Below are positions 1 through 11,498 of a DNA stretch of 64,000 bases, piece after piece. The position numbers were made by a program, and so were the translations under genes. Positions within the stretch are counted from its first letter, which is position 1. Every line of letters starts with the position of its first letter. The notes under the pieces were generated by a model that was given only the letters and a program-made list of their open reading frames with translations, did no database searches and had not been told where the DNA came from. The DNA lies in assembly GCA_039654915.1 (NCBI GenBank), contig CM077600.1, positions 72,301,992 through 72,365,991 of the forward strand, read 5' to 3'. Origin of the DNA: Aquilaria yunnanensis. Its lineage: Eukaryota; Streptophyta; Magnoliopsida; Malvales; Thymelaeaceae.

Positions 1-457
1 TTTCTTTGGGGCCAAGTTACCAACTTGAAACACTTTTAAGGAGGTGTTGATCATGCCTTTTACCCCACATACTTCAATCACTATGGTGAGAATTACACAA
101 TATAATGGTTTTTAGCCATTATGGCACTCTTGTAATTCTCCCATTTTGTGAGGTGGTAACGTGGTTCATTAGTCTAATAAAAGTATTAGGTGCATTGGTA
201 AGACCAAATGGTATAAATAACCATTCATAAGGTTCAAATTTAGTCTTAAAAGCTGTCTTCTATTTAGCCCCATCCTTCATTCTAATTTGATGGTATTTAC
301 TTTTTAAATCAATTTTTGAAAGCATAATAGAACCATGCAATTCATCTACCATATCATATAACATAGGAATGAGATGTCTATACTTTACCATGATATTGTT
401 GACAAACCTACAATCCATATACATATGCCATGAACCATCTTCTTGAGGCGCTAGAAG
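1..457 (-). pseudogene. Gypsy reverse transcriptase fragment
   Basis: The minus-strand translation shows the hallmark RT segments DGSWHMYMDCRFVNNI, then LSKIDLKSKYHQIRM, then a PFGLTNAP block, in the order expected for Ty3/gypsy RT fingers and palm. Several stops interrupt it. The N-terminal continuation lies across the hAT-like insertion at 1344-1650, where an E-E-L/L-L-S-K-G-F-V-R-E-S-M-S-P segment is visible. The active-site aspartate pair would lie beyond the window start, so this is only a partial RT. Confidence 0.8.
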
Positions 458-1343
458 TAGGGGTGAAAGGTTTTAACCCTAACTCGAAACCCAACCCTAA
501 TTTTTAGGTTAGGGTCGAGTTTGAGGAAAAAATAAGTAACATTCGGTTGACTTGAACTTGACCTCGATTTATAGAAGTGAAAATCAGGTTGGTTTAGGTC
601 AAACTCGAATCAACCTGAATAGACCCGATTCTCTATTCCCTAATTATTTTTCAGCCCAATCCCTATTTCCCAGCCCAAGCCCACAACGTATTTAACTATT
701 TTTAACCCTAACCATAGCACACCCCATCCTCTTATATGGTCGCCTCCTTAATCCTGCCCGACTGCCCTTGGCTGTGTGTTTACCGCCCTTCCTCTACACT
801 ACCATTTTTCGCTTTTCTTGTTGTCATTGCATCATCGTTCAACTCACCATCATATCATCCTTCGCCGTTGTTGGCCTCTCTCTCTTTCGCCTGTCGTGTC
901 GTTCTTCGCCGTCGTTCACCTTAGCTTCCTTCACCCTTTGTGTCATCCTTTACTGTTGTTTCCCTCAGCCTTATTTGCCCATCACATCATCCTTTTCCAT
1001 CATTTACCTCATCTTCATTCACCCATCACGTCGTCATTCAGCCTCTGGTTTCTTTGTTTGCCATCGCACCACCCTCCCACGTCACTCACTATTCCTCACT
1101 TGTCATTCTTGCCACCATCATTAGTCACTCTGTTACCGTCCTGTCACCTAGTCACCGACCTCCCTCACCTGGTCACTCTACCATCACCATCATCATTTGT
1201 TGCCTGAAATTTTTGTTTCATATGTCAATCATATCAAAACCGATCTAACACAACCCTAATCTGTTTTTGTTGGGTTAGGGTCAATTTGGATTTTCTCAGG
1301 TTTCAGCCTAAACCCAACCTGAAACCCAAAAATTTCACCCCTA
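458..1343. mobile_element. Non-autonomous hAT-like DNA transposon inserted in gypsy RT
   Basis: The ends are inverted copies of TAGGGGTGAAA (458-468, and its complement at about 1333-1343). They are flanked by an 8-bp target duplication with one mismatch: gctagaag at 450-457 and actagaag at 1344-1351. The TAGGGGTG terminus and 8-bp duplication are typical of hAT elements. Subterminal regions are rich in inverted AACCCTAA/TTAGGGTT-type blocks. The insertion splits the gypsy RT frame, and removing it rejoins the domain. The C/T-rich interior has open frames in several phases (736-1248) with no recognisable domain, which I read as composition effects. No transposase was seen, so mobility would have depended on a related autonomous element. 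Confidence 0.8.
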
Positions 1344-1876
1344 ACTAGAAGTATAGGAATATTATATGGACTCATGCTCTCCCTCACAAAGCCTTTTGAC
1401 AACAAGTCCTCATCTTGTCATTGAACCTTTTTAGTCTCCTCAAGGTTGCTTCTACAAGCATGCCTATTTGGTATTTGAGCACCTAAGATCAACTCAATTT
1501 AGTGTTCAATCCTTTTAAAAGGTGGTAATCCTCATGGCTCCTCAGGGAAAACATCATAAAATTCCTTAAACAAAGACAAAACATCACTAGAAAAAGAGGT
1601 TAGTTCATCAACAACAAGAAAAGACTCCTTATAAAACATGAGAAGCATTGGCCTTTATGCTTGAAAGGCTTGCCTTACATCCCCCATTTTGGCAATAAAA
1701 CACTATTTTCTCTTCTCAACTTGCCCTTCATGTTTGTTACTTCAGGAACTCTTTACTCTCTTTTATCCCTCAAGTTCCCTCTCTTTGCCATGCCTCTCAT
1801 TTGTTCTCTCAACTTTCTTCTCTTACTTTTTTCCATTCAAGCCCTCAACTTTCCCTTTTTTTCTTTTTTCTCAACT

Positions 1877-2390
1877 TTACTTTGAAGTTTCTTTTGATAC
1901 TATGCAACTTGTTGGGGGAGAAATTGGCAATAGTGTGATTGGCCTTTCCTTGTGCACAAAGTTGTACATATTCTTGTATCCATAATGTGATGCTTTCTTG
2001 TCAAATTTCCATGGCCTCCCAAGTAAGATGTGGCAAGCTTTTATCGGCATTACTTCACACAAAACTTCACATTGATAAGTACTAACCTTAAGAAAAAGAA
2101 TAAGAACTTGCCTTCGTACAAAAACTTCTCATTCATCACTGGGCCATTGCAATTTGTAGGTTGTGGATGCTTGTGTGAAAGTAGCTGCATCTTTTCCACC
2201 AGGGCATTAGTAGCTACATTAGTGCAGCTCTTAGCATCTATGATTAGGGTACACTTTGTCATCCACATGGCACCTTGTATGGAATATGCACTCTCTTTGA
2301 TCAACTTCCTCCTTAGCTTGCATATTCGATGCCTTCTTATAAACAAATGCAAAGTCCCCTTGTTCAACCCTTTGTGCCAAAGGTGCATCC
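1877..2390 (-). pseudogene. Gypsy aspartic protease fragment
   Basis: Two overlapping minus-strand frames together read as a retroelement aspartic protease. The N-terminal part (2388-2050) contains the active-site region as IIDAKSCTNVA, where relatives have D-G-G or D-S-G. The catalytic triad is therefore altered to D-A-K. The C-terminal part (2062-1877) contains ACHILLGRPWKFD, a strongly conserved block at the end of the protease in this group. A frameshift separates the two parts. Confidence 0.75.
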
Positions 2391-2449
2391 TCTAAGGGTG
2401 GTATTTCAGAATGGTCTTCTTCTCGAGCCTTCTCTTCTTCAAACACTAG

Positions 2450-3215
2450 CTCTCCAAACTCATCAACACATAACATCTTTTGGTTTAGGTAATCCTTGAT
2501 CACATTTCCTTTGCCCCTACATTTGTAACAAACAATGTCATAAACTCTCCTATGTTTTTTAGGCTTAGGGTTACCTTTAAGCTGCATGAAAGTCATGGGT
2601 ACCCATAGTAGTGTCTGGGTGGGCCTCTCTGCTTGGTTCTCTAGATGTAGACCTTTTTCACTTAGCTCCTACTCCTTGAGCCAAGCTTGCTGCCCTTGAT
2701 CTTTGGATGATCCTTTTAGCTTTATTGGCTTGGTATAGTAGATCAGCCATGTTAACATAATGCACCATCTCTACTATATTGGTTATTTCAGAACTCAAGC
2801 CATTTAAGAATCTTGCTATTGTCGTCTATTCTTCCTCTACAATGTTGGCTTGGATGAGAGTCAATTTTAACTTCTTATGATATTCCTCCACAAATTTATT
2901 CCTTTGAACTAATCTTTGCAACTTCAAATATTGGTCCTTATAACAGTAGGTAGGGGCAAACTTCCTCATCGAGGATCTAAGATCCCTCTAAGTCTTTATG
3001 GGTGTTTCATCATTTTTTTTTCTAGAAGTAACAACCTGATTCTACCAAATAAGTGCATAGTTAGTGAATTCAATAGTGGCTAGTTTTACTTTTTTCTCCT
3101 CTAAATGGTGGTGGCAATCAAACATTATCTTTATCTTTTGCTCATACTCCCAATAGGCATCTAGGTAACTCTTGCCCTGGAAGGATGGTATGCTAAGTTT
3201 GATGGAGTTCATGTT
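2450..3215 (-). pseudogene. Gypsy gag remnant with zinc knuckle
   Basis: From 3215 downwards on the minus strand the sequence reads as a plant retrotransposon gag: M-N-S-I-K-L-S-I-P-S-F-Q-G-K-S at the start, an F-D-C-H-H segment, then a V-E-E-Y-H-K-K-L-K helix block. At about 2540-2500 comes a nucleocapsid-like knuckle, CYKCRGKG, with the last zinc ligand changed (Y for C in D-Y). Several stops interrupt it. It lies directly upstream of the protease fragment, as in a gag-pol polyprotein. Confidence 0.7.
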
Positions 3216-3220
3216 GTTAT

Positions 3221-4019
3221 CTTCATGTGTCTTCCCCTCCTTTGTTGCCTAGGTGCATTCCTAGCAACCTCCTCCTCCTTAACCTCATAGTCCTCTATCC
3301 TTACTGTTTTGTATGCCCTAAAGATAGGGAGTTTGTCCTCCTTTGCAGCCAAGAGGTAGATGCCTCCATATTGGTCACTCAAGATTGCAACTCCTCTATC
3401 ATTCTAGCATTGTCTTCATGCCTATTAGAATTCTCCTCGCTCATGGTAGCTATGTCTTTAAAAGGCTTCCTAAATTATGATTGCATGACTGTAATGTTGA
3501 GCTTGGCATCAAGGTCCTTCATTATACTCCCTAACATATTGCCTAAAAACTCAAAGAACCTTATACAAGTCTCTCAGAATTTTGTCAGTGGAAGTTGTTG
3601 GCTTATACCTATCTCCAAGGTTCTAGGAGAACTAAGCACTCAAAGCCCACAAAATCTCGTAAAACCTTTAAAAATTAAGTGTTTTTGAAAGAAATCACAT
3701 CAAAAACTTATTAAAAGCACAAGGTATAGGAAATCCCAGTAATAGAAGATCGCTAGAATTAAGAAAGAATAAGGAAATTGAGTTCTTGCACAAATTAGGT
3801 TTTTAGGTGATTTTGCAAAACCTCAAGGAGCTTACGTCAAAGAAACAAGTTTTGCTACAAAAAAAATGCTTTTATGGATATTTTCCTACTATTCAAAGCT
3901 TCCAAGATCATTTCTTGCTACAAAAAAAAAACAAGAATTAAGATTTGTAGCAAAGGTCACACAACCTTAATTCTTGCACAATTTGAAACAAAAAGATGAC
4001 CCTAACAGTTCGCATTTAA
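3221..4019. other. Gypsy 5' region / junction, no gene seen
   Basis: Upstream of gag this stretch has weak minus-strand coding character to about 3480 (charged, possibly the gag N-terminus). It then becomes AT-rich with repeated 'tttgctacaaaaaaa' and 'attcttgcaca' phrases between 3780 and 3990. I found neither an LTR end nor a tRNA-complementary primer site. It most likely contains the degraded 5' end of the gypsy relic and the 5' flank of the MULE. Confidence 0.4.
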
Positions 4020-4626
4020 ATAATGATTATGAACGTGTAAGGTATCAGGTTTTTAATCCAAAACATGATAGACAAACTCCAAATTCAAAAGTTCCATAAT
4101 TTCCCCTTATTTAGCATCCTCAAGAAAGGTGTAAGGATATATGTAGTGAAGAATAGAGTTCCCTAGAGCTTGTGAAAAATAACCAGGTAAGTTTTAGGTC
4201 ATGTTACAAGGAAGATTGTCCATGGGTTTTATATGCTACGCCTTGTAGAGGAAGAGGATGGATACATATTATGACTTACATTTATAAGCGCAAGTATAGT
4301 AAGGATTCTTAAATAAGTTGTCGTCATACAAATGGATTGATGATGAATACCTAAAAATAATAAGATCAAATCCTAAAATACCTCTGTCAATATTAATTCA
4401 CCATGTTAGAAGAAACTTTAACCTTAAAGCTCGTAGGCAAGGTACATAGGACAAAGCAATTGATATTAGAGTGTTAGGGGGATAAAAATGAACAATATTT
4501 GAGACTTGTTGACCATGCAGGAGAGTTGAGAAGAACCAAGCTTGGATCAAGTGTCTTTTTAACATTGGATGTAGGGGTAGCATTTCCAAGGATGTTTGAG
4601 TGTGCATAGCTGGTTGTAGAAGAGGT
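4020..4626 (+). pseudogene. MULE transposase, N-terminal piece
   Basis: The plus strand reads as the N-terminal part of a plant MuDR-type transposase. An R-Y-Q-V-F-N-P-K-H-D segment near 4040 is followed by K-E-D-C-P-W-V-L-Y-A near 4220 (the mudrA DNA-binding domain with Cys ligand) and by a block ending R-S-N-P-K-I-P-L-S-I near 4370. Next comes the linker that ends CIAGCRRGF at the junction with the copia element. The reading frame shifts more than once. The chain resumes beyond the copia insertion, at 12919, with ..CRPIICIDGCFLKG, so this piece and the two later ones are one gene. Confidence 0.75.
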
Positions 4627-6041
4627 TAATGGGTTTCGGGAGCCAAACAGCGCAGCGGAATTTAACCGAAACCCTCCAGGATCCAAGTGAAACGGGGAAA
4701 ACTGGGTGTTCAAAAATTTTCATACCTAATTTTCGGTTGAGATCTCTCACTCAACTGTAGAGTCGAATCACAAAACCTGAATAGTTGACGTGTTTAGGCT
4801 CTCTATGGTATCCACACGAGCCTCTCGGGATCACCACGCTTCCACCACGTCCCAGCAGATGCGTTTCTTTTGCGCTCGCAGTGCTAGCTTGCGTCCTCCA
4901 AGGAATTGCAAGAGAAGAGTACGGCTGTCCTTTTGGGAGGCTAGGGCAAGGAGACCTGCGAATTTCTCACTAGAAGTTGTATTTATAGTGAGACTCAACT
5001 TCCAGGCCTAATAGGTTTCAAAGCCCTAATCCAATTAGGCTTTAATTTCGGGCTTAATAACGGTTCAACTATTGGGCCCATTATTAATATGAAATTATTG
5101 TGAAACCAAAACCCAAATTATTAGCCCATGCACTCTAATGATCCATATAGCTCTATGTGTGCGACCCAATAGGCTCTTACCACGTTGGCAATGATCATAA
5201 ATCACATTTATGATCATAAGCAATGAGCAGTGTCTAGCAACACATCATTGCTACCCAAGTGACAAGATTGTCGATGATTCGACTAAACCTTTATGATCAT
5301 AACCGATATATGCTATTGTCCCTTTGTCCAAGATATCAAGACTAAGCACGAGGCGTGGAATGTGTCACTCTCGTATAGCCTAATCTTTGGTTTCTTGATT
5401 ACCGAGTAGACTAACTTAAACTGATGACATTGATATCGTATATCAACTCATCCGAGCATGGCCATGCATTTTCTAAGTCTCACTCTATCAAAGGGCCCGA
5501 AGATATTACTCCCGTTACATAGGAGGGACAAATCCCATCTTGACCATACAAATCCCTCCGCATGATATGTGACATACCCAATGACCTCCTTCAAGTTCAC
5601 TTAGTTACGAGCAACAAAGGAAAGTATCAAAGTATGTGACTCACATGTAGGGAACCTTGATGATCTTAGGTCGAAGGACTACATATACCATGATCACTAT
5701 GAGAATCACTTATGACACTCATATAACGATCCATGAAGTGTTCTCATGGTGGGTCGGTCCAGTACACAAGTTCTCCAACTTGTACCCATATGTAGACTAC
5801 ATATCTCATATTAGTCTCCACATATGCTAGTCGTTATGTATTATTGCAACCCGCTCCACAATAATACTAGATCAGGGTTGTTTAAGAATATCATTATTCT
5901 AGGGTTACAATTATGTTTGTTAAGTTACACAGAAACAAAACAACAAACATAATTGTTGGATTAATGCCTTAATAAAATATCATGACTCAATGTGCAAAAA
6001 TACAATCATCTCATGATTGGCTTTTTGGCACAACACTAACA
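4627..6041 (-). repeat. Copia copy 1, 3' LTR
   Basis: Direct repeat of 11499-12913, same orientation and same 1415-bp length. In element orientation it starts TGTTAGTGTTGTGCC at 6041. A TATA-like box (tatttata, complement TATAAATA) sits at 4980-4987. A third, more divergent copy of this LTR is at 43057-44465. Confidence 0.92.
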
Positions 6042-6053
6042 ATCTCCCACTTG
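6042..6053 (-). other. Polypurine tract of copia copy 1
   Basis: On the minus strand the bases immediately before the 3' LTR read AAGTGGGAGAT. This is the usual plus-strand priming tract of plant copia elements, and it abuts the LTR start exactly. Confidence 0.8.
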
Positions 6054-6055
6054 TA

Positions 6056-9000
6056 CTAAAGCCAATCATCCATGTACCTAATACCAACGGACCTAGAATG
6101 GCTATCATGCTTTTGCTGCGTAAGGGGCTTTGTCAGTGGATCAGCAATGTTGCTGTCTGTCGAAGTCCTGCATATCTTTACATCACCCCTCTCGATGATC
6201 TCCCTGATGAGATGATAGCGTCGGAGTATATGTTTGAATTGCTGGTGAGATCGAGGTTCCTTAGCCTATGCGATTGCTCCATTGTTGTCACAATAGAGCT
6301 CTATCGGGTCGATAATGCTTGGAACCACTCCAAGTTTAGTGATGAACTTCTTGATCCAAACTGCCTCCTTCGTAGCATCAGAGGCGGCAATGTACTTAGA
6401 TTCTGTTGTAGAGTCAGCTACTGTCTCTTGCTTTGAACTCTTCCAGCTCACAGCACCACCGAAAATACAAAACACATAACCAGATTGCGATCTAAAATCA
6501 TCCTTATCAGATTGGAAGCTTGCATCGATGTAACCCCTTACAACGAGCTCATCTTCACCTCCAAAGACCAAGAATGCATCCTTAGTCCTTCGTAAGTACT
6601 TAAGGATGTTCTTAACAGCTATCCAGTGACTCTCACCGGGGTTTGATTGGTACCTACTCGTCATGCTCAAAGCATATGAGACATCGGGACGAGTACATAT
6701 CATGGCATACATGATAGATCCAATTGCTGAGGCATACGGAATCTTACTCATGTGCTCTCTCTCCTCGGTTGTACTCGGACACTGAGATCTAGAAAGAGTG
6801 ATACCATGTGACATGGGCAAGAATCCTTTCTTGGAATCTTGCATGCTAAACCTTTTTAGCACCTTGTCAATATATGTACTTTGACTTAGGCCAAGAAGCT
6901 TTCTAGATCTATCTCTATAGATCCTGATGCCTAACACATAGGCTACTTCACCCAAGTCCTTCATAGAGAAACATTTCCCTCGCCAAGTCTTCACAGACTG
7001 TAGCTCATGAATGTCATTCCCGATGAGTAGTATGTCATCTACATACAACACCAAGAAGACAATAGCGATCCCATTAACCTTCTTGTAGACACAAGGTTCA
7101 TCTTCATTTTTGATAAAACCAAACTCTTTGATTGCATCATCAAAATGAAGATTCCAACTTCGAGAAGCTTGCTTTAGTCCATAAATGGACCTTTGCAACT
7201 TGCACACTTTATTGGCATTCTCAGGAGTGACAAAACCCTCAGGTTGTGTCATGTACACATCCTCAAGTAGCTTTCCATTTAGGAATGCAGTTTTGACATC
7301 CATTTGCCATATCTCATAATCATAGTGTGCAGCAATAGCAAACAAAATTCGGATGGATTTAAGCATAGCAACTGGTGAAAAAGTTTCATCATAGTCAATA
7401 CCATGAATTTGCTTGAAACCTTTTGCAACCAATCGTCCCTTAAAGGTAATCACATTACCATCCATGTCAGTTTTCTTCTTGAAAACCCATTTGCACCCTA
7501 TGGGTTTTACCCCTTCAGGTGGGTCAACCAAAGTCCATACTTGGTTTTCATACATGGATTCCATCTCGGATTTCATGGCCACTAGCCACTAATCAGAGTC
7601 AGGCCCCGACATAGCTTGCTGGTAGGTTGTGGGCTCATCCTGATCCATTAGCATCACATCACCGGTGTGAGTCACGAGAAATCCATATCTCTCGGGCTCA
7701 CGTCGAATCCTACCAGTCCTACGTGGGCTCTGTGCTACAGGAACAGACTCTTGAACAACATCTTGCGGTGTTTGTTCAGGTTCCATTTCAGGTTCGATGT
7801 CTCCTTGTTGTTCTTGAATTTCTTCAAGTTCTACTTTCCTCCCACTAGTTCCTTTAGAGATAAACTCTTTCTGCAAAAAGATACTAGTTCGAGCAATAAA
7901 CACTTTTTGCTCAGAAGGATTGTAGAAATAGTAACCCTTTGTTTCTTTGGGATACCCAAAAAAAAGGCATTTTTGAGATTTGGGCCCTTGTTTGTCAGAG
8001 GATTGACATTTCACATAAGCGTCACAGCCCCAAATCTTCATAAAAGACAAATTGGGACGCCTCCCACTCCATATCTCATATGGTGTCTTTTGAACCGATT
8101 TAGATGGAACTCGGTTTAGTGTAAAAGTAGCTGTCTCTAGAGCATGTCCCCAAAAGAAGTTTGGAAGGTCAGCTTGACTCATCATAGAGCGAACCATGTC
8201 TAACAGAGTTCAATTTCTCCTTTCAGATACACCATTCCATTGAGGTGTACCTGGTGGAGTGAGTTGTGATACTATACCACACTCCTTCAAATAGTCAAGG
8301 AATTCTCGATCCAAGTACTCTCCACCTCGATCTGATCAAAGCACTTTAATACTCTTCCCGAGTTGATTCTCTGCTTCATTCTTGAATTCTTTGAACTTTT
8401 CAAAGGATTCTGACTTGTGTCTCATGGGATACACATAGCCATATCTGCTGAAGTCATTAGTGAAAGTAATGAAGTATTGGAAACCTCCTCTAGCTTGTGT
8501 AGACATAGGGCCACATACATCACTATGTATGAGTCCTAGTAAGTCATTAGCCCTTTCACTTTGCCCTGTGAATGGGGCTTTGGTCATCTTGCCCAACAAA
8601 CATGACTCACATGTCTCATATGATTCAAAATCAAATGAGTCCAAGAGTCCATCCTTATGGAGCTTGGATATGCGGGTCTCATTTATATGGCCCAAGTGAC
8701 AGTGCCAGAGATAGGTCGGGTTTGAATCATTTAATCTGACCTTCTTGGTATTCACATTATAGATTGGATCTTCGAGGTCTAGAACATACAACCCATTGCT
8801 TAGTTAAGCACTACCATAAAAGATTTCATTCAAATAAATAGAACAACATTTGTCCTTTATTATAAATGAAAAACCTTTCTTGTCCAAACAAGAAACAGAA
8901 ATCAAATTTCTACTAATAGTAGGCACAAAGTAGCAGTTGTCTAATTCTAAAACTAATCCACTAGGTAAAGTGAGAACATAAGTCCCTACGGCTAAGGCAG

Positions 9001-10003
9001 CAACCTTTGCTCCATTTCCAACACGTAGGTCCACTTCACCACGGGCCAATCTTCTACTTCTATTTAGATCCTGCACATTTGCACAAATGTGAGATCCACA
9101 TCTAGTATCCAATACCCAAGATGAAGAAGTAGAAAAGTTAGCTCCTATAACAAGAATACCTGAAGTGGAAGTCTTACTTCCCTTTTCCTTAGCAAGTTCT
9201 TCAAGATAGAGCTTGCAGTTGCGCTTCCAGTGTCCAGGTTGCTTACAATGGAAACACTCCCCTTCCTTTGCCACACCACCCTTTGGTTTCAGTGCAGCTG
9301 AAGAAGAATTAGCATTAGACTTTCCATTAGCTTTATCCTTCTTCTTGTTGGCTTTTCCCTTTCCCTTGCCTTTTTGAACCATCAAAATGGGCTTAGCCTT
9401 CTTAAGGTTTTGCTCAGCAATTCTTAACATGTTGAACAATTCAGGGAGGGACTTGTCTAGGTCATTCATGTTATAGTTCATGACGAACTGATTGTAGCTT
9501 TCAGGCAACGATTGCAAGACTACATCAATAGCCAACTCTTTCTGAAGAGCAAATCCCAAATTCTCAAGATTCTCAATGTACCCAATCATCTTGAGCACAT
9601 GAGGACCCACGGGACTTCCCTCAGACATCTTGCACTGAAACAATGCCTTAGAGGTCTCAAACCTCTCATGCCTAGCTTGCTCATGGAAAAGCATTTTGAG
9701 ATGTTCGATCATATCGAACGCCCCCATGTCCTCATGTTGCTTCTGAAACTCAGATTCCATGGTAATAAGCATGAGGCATGCAACATCCAAAGCATCATCA
9801 GAATGCCTCTTGTGAGCATCCCTTTCAGCTCTTGGAGAAGTGGCAGCAGGCTCATTCGGAATGGGCTGCTCTAGGACATAGGCCTTTCTCTCTCGCTTGA
9901 GGACTATCCTCAAGTTTCGGTACCATTTGAGAAAGTTGGTCCCATTCAGTTTTTCCTTCTCAAGGATTGATCGCAACAAAAGTGTCGATGTGTTTTGTGC
10001 CAT
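6056..10003 (-). pseudogene. Copia gag-pol polyprotein, one frame with five stop codons
   Basis: A single frame of 1315 codons runs from the ATG at 10003 to a stop at 6056-6058 without a frameshift. Domain order: gag (residues about 15-200), CCHC knuckle CFHCKQPGHWKRNC near residue 250, protease near 300, GAG-pre-integrase with HLGH (about 425), integrase with HSDVCGPM, SDRGGEY and GVSERRN, reverse transcriptase with LYVDDILL, and RNase H with YCDN. Five in-frame stops (8804-8806, 8336-8338, 8210-8212, 7589-7591, 6266-6268) break it. Four can be explained by one C-to-T change (CAA, CGA, CGA, CAG); the fifth replaces a Lys codon seen in copy 2. The protease triad is D-T-R (9101-9109) instead of D-T-G. 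Polyprotein, gag to RNase H order and single frame fit Ty1/copia; the clade is unassigned. Confidence 0.92.
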
Positions 10004-11485
10004 GGTTATCTACAACAGTAAATATGCAGTGTAAGAGTCATGTATTTTAATTCATTTAATAAGGACTTTTATTAAACGATACTCCCACTATTTTCTTCAA
10101 AATAATAACCCTCGATATTATTTCGGAACACCTTGGCGCTAAGGTATTCTAGTGGGCCAAGATCCATATTTGACCACAACTTGAGTCAGCTTTGGCTTTT
10201 CTCTTAAGTTACAGCTATTTAGGTAGGCAACTCCTTTCCAATTGCATCTTATGCAACTCTTGGATAGTTGGGTGAACAACACTTGTCCAAGCTCATCCCA
10301 TGAGCTTAAGCCCAACTCTATGCCTCTAAGTCCCTAATCCTATTAGGATGACTTAGTTAAGTCGGACCCAAAGTTAGCAATTTGGATATCACTATTATCC
10401 CATCGCGCCTTACCAAGATGAACATAGGATCAAAGTCTTGACGAGTGCCAACATTTGGAAGGCATCACATTTGATTACTTAATATTTGTTTGAGGGATTT
10501 TTTGTTTGATCTCACCAATTTGTAATCTCCGGTTGTCTTATACATGCATCACATACAAATATAAAACATGCATCTCATGCGTTCAAGAAAGTAAACGTGA
10601 CATGGTTATAGCCCAAACTATGCGATATTCTCAAGCCAATGAGAATATCATAAAAGCCTAAGAAAAGAAAAAAGTCTTCACAAGCTCCTTCTCTTCCATT
10701 CTTGGCTGCCCTTTTGTTGTCACCTCCTTGGACATACCACCTTGGATGATCCCATAATGCACCATTACATCAATAATAGAAACCTCGAGTTACATTCGAG
10801 GGGAGTAAGGTGAGAAGAGAATGTACAATGAGAGTGATAAGAAAAGGCACGACTCACAGGCCGTATTTACAAGTACAACCAATCAAGGGCTATAACCATG
10901 CACCATGCTTCAAACACCAATCAGCATATCATGTCAAATCTCATTCAACAAAGATGCATGCCAATTTTCGTGCATTGATTAACCAGTTTTTATTTATGTG
11001 GCGTTTCGCATATGGCAGTCCCGCTGGCCGGTCAACGGGCGGTGGTTCCACTAGCCGGTTAGCGAACGGGGTCAAGGGGAGCCGCCCTTGCGGGGGGCGT
11101 GGGGGCAGCGCCCCCCGGCTCAAAAAATTGTCTTACAATTGCTTAGCCCAAAATCTTCTATTTCGAGCAAGTACGCACCCGAGACTCCTCCATTCGAGCC
11201 ACCAAAAATACCTTACTTTCGGTGCCCGAATAGGCCGAATCCGAACCAAGCTAGGGTTTTTGCAACTATTGCAAGAATCTTACTCCATATAGGTATCTCA
11301 TACCAATCAATTTCTAGTTAATCTCAAAAACCAAATAGTGTTGTTTCTTCATATATCTCATATGTTCATTGCGAGTTCCGGTTTCATGCATCATGAATCA
11401 ATCTAATTAATCATGGAAGAAAAGAAAACCGAACACATAACATCATGCGATTCAACATCAATCCCGATTTAGGGTTTCACCAGTA
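10004..11485 (-). other. Long 5' untranslated leader of copia copy 1
   Basis: About 1.5 kb separates the primer site from the gag ATG, which is long for a copia leader. It includes a GC-rich block (about 11010-11125) with a potential hairpin, the gggggg near 11095 pairing with cccccc near 11112. The leader is shared with copy 2 (48420-49478), which carries about 30 bases near 48845-48880 that copy 1 lacks. Small open frames here have no domain similarity I recognise. Confidence 0.6.
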
Positions 11486-11497
11486 GCTCTGATACCA
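11486..11497 (-). other. Primer binding site (tRNA-iMet)
   Basis: The minus-strand sequence is TGGTATCAGAGC, the classical plant copia primer site complementary to the 3' end of initiator tRNA-Met. It lies one base inside the 5' LTR and so fixes the element's orientation. Confidence 0.92.
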
Positions 11498-11498
11498 C

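Larger units (their letters stand above)
1..3220 (-). mobile_element. Decayed Ty3/gypsy retrotransposon (gag-PR-RT relic)
   Basis: Read on the minus strand, this region carries, in retroelement order, a gag-like domain (about 3215-2620), a CCHC-type knuckle (about 2540), an aspartic protease-like segment (about 2300-1880), a lysine-rich linker (about 1870-1660) and the start of a reverse transcriptase (1650-1354, resuming at 457-1). Stops and frameshifts are frequent, so no part can be functional. The RT catalytic YxDD box is not reached before the window edge. No LTR or primer binding site was found on the 5' side, and the element runs off the left edge. The protease style (knuckle followed by an H-T-R-C-H-V segment, then L-L-G-R-P-W) is common among plant chromovirus-type gypsy elements, but I cannot fix the clade. 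Confidence 0.8.

Noticed and set aside
736..1248. Several overlapping open frames in the plus strand that look like a small gene
   Set aside because: They lie in three frames of a C/T-rich interior of a hAT-like element. The lack of G removes stop codons by chance, and no domain is visible.
4785..5011. Open frames of 62-73 codons repeated at 11657-11883
   Set aside because: Both are inside the copia LTRs, opposite to the element's transcription. They match each other because the LTRs match.
6017..6436. 139-codon plus-strand open frame, repeated at 44441-44860
   Set aside because: It is the antisense shadow of the copia RNase H end, seen in both copies for that reason.
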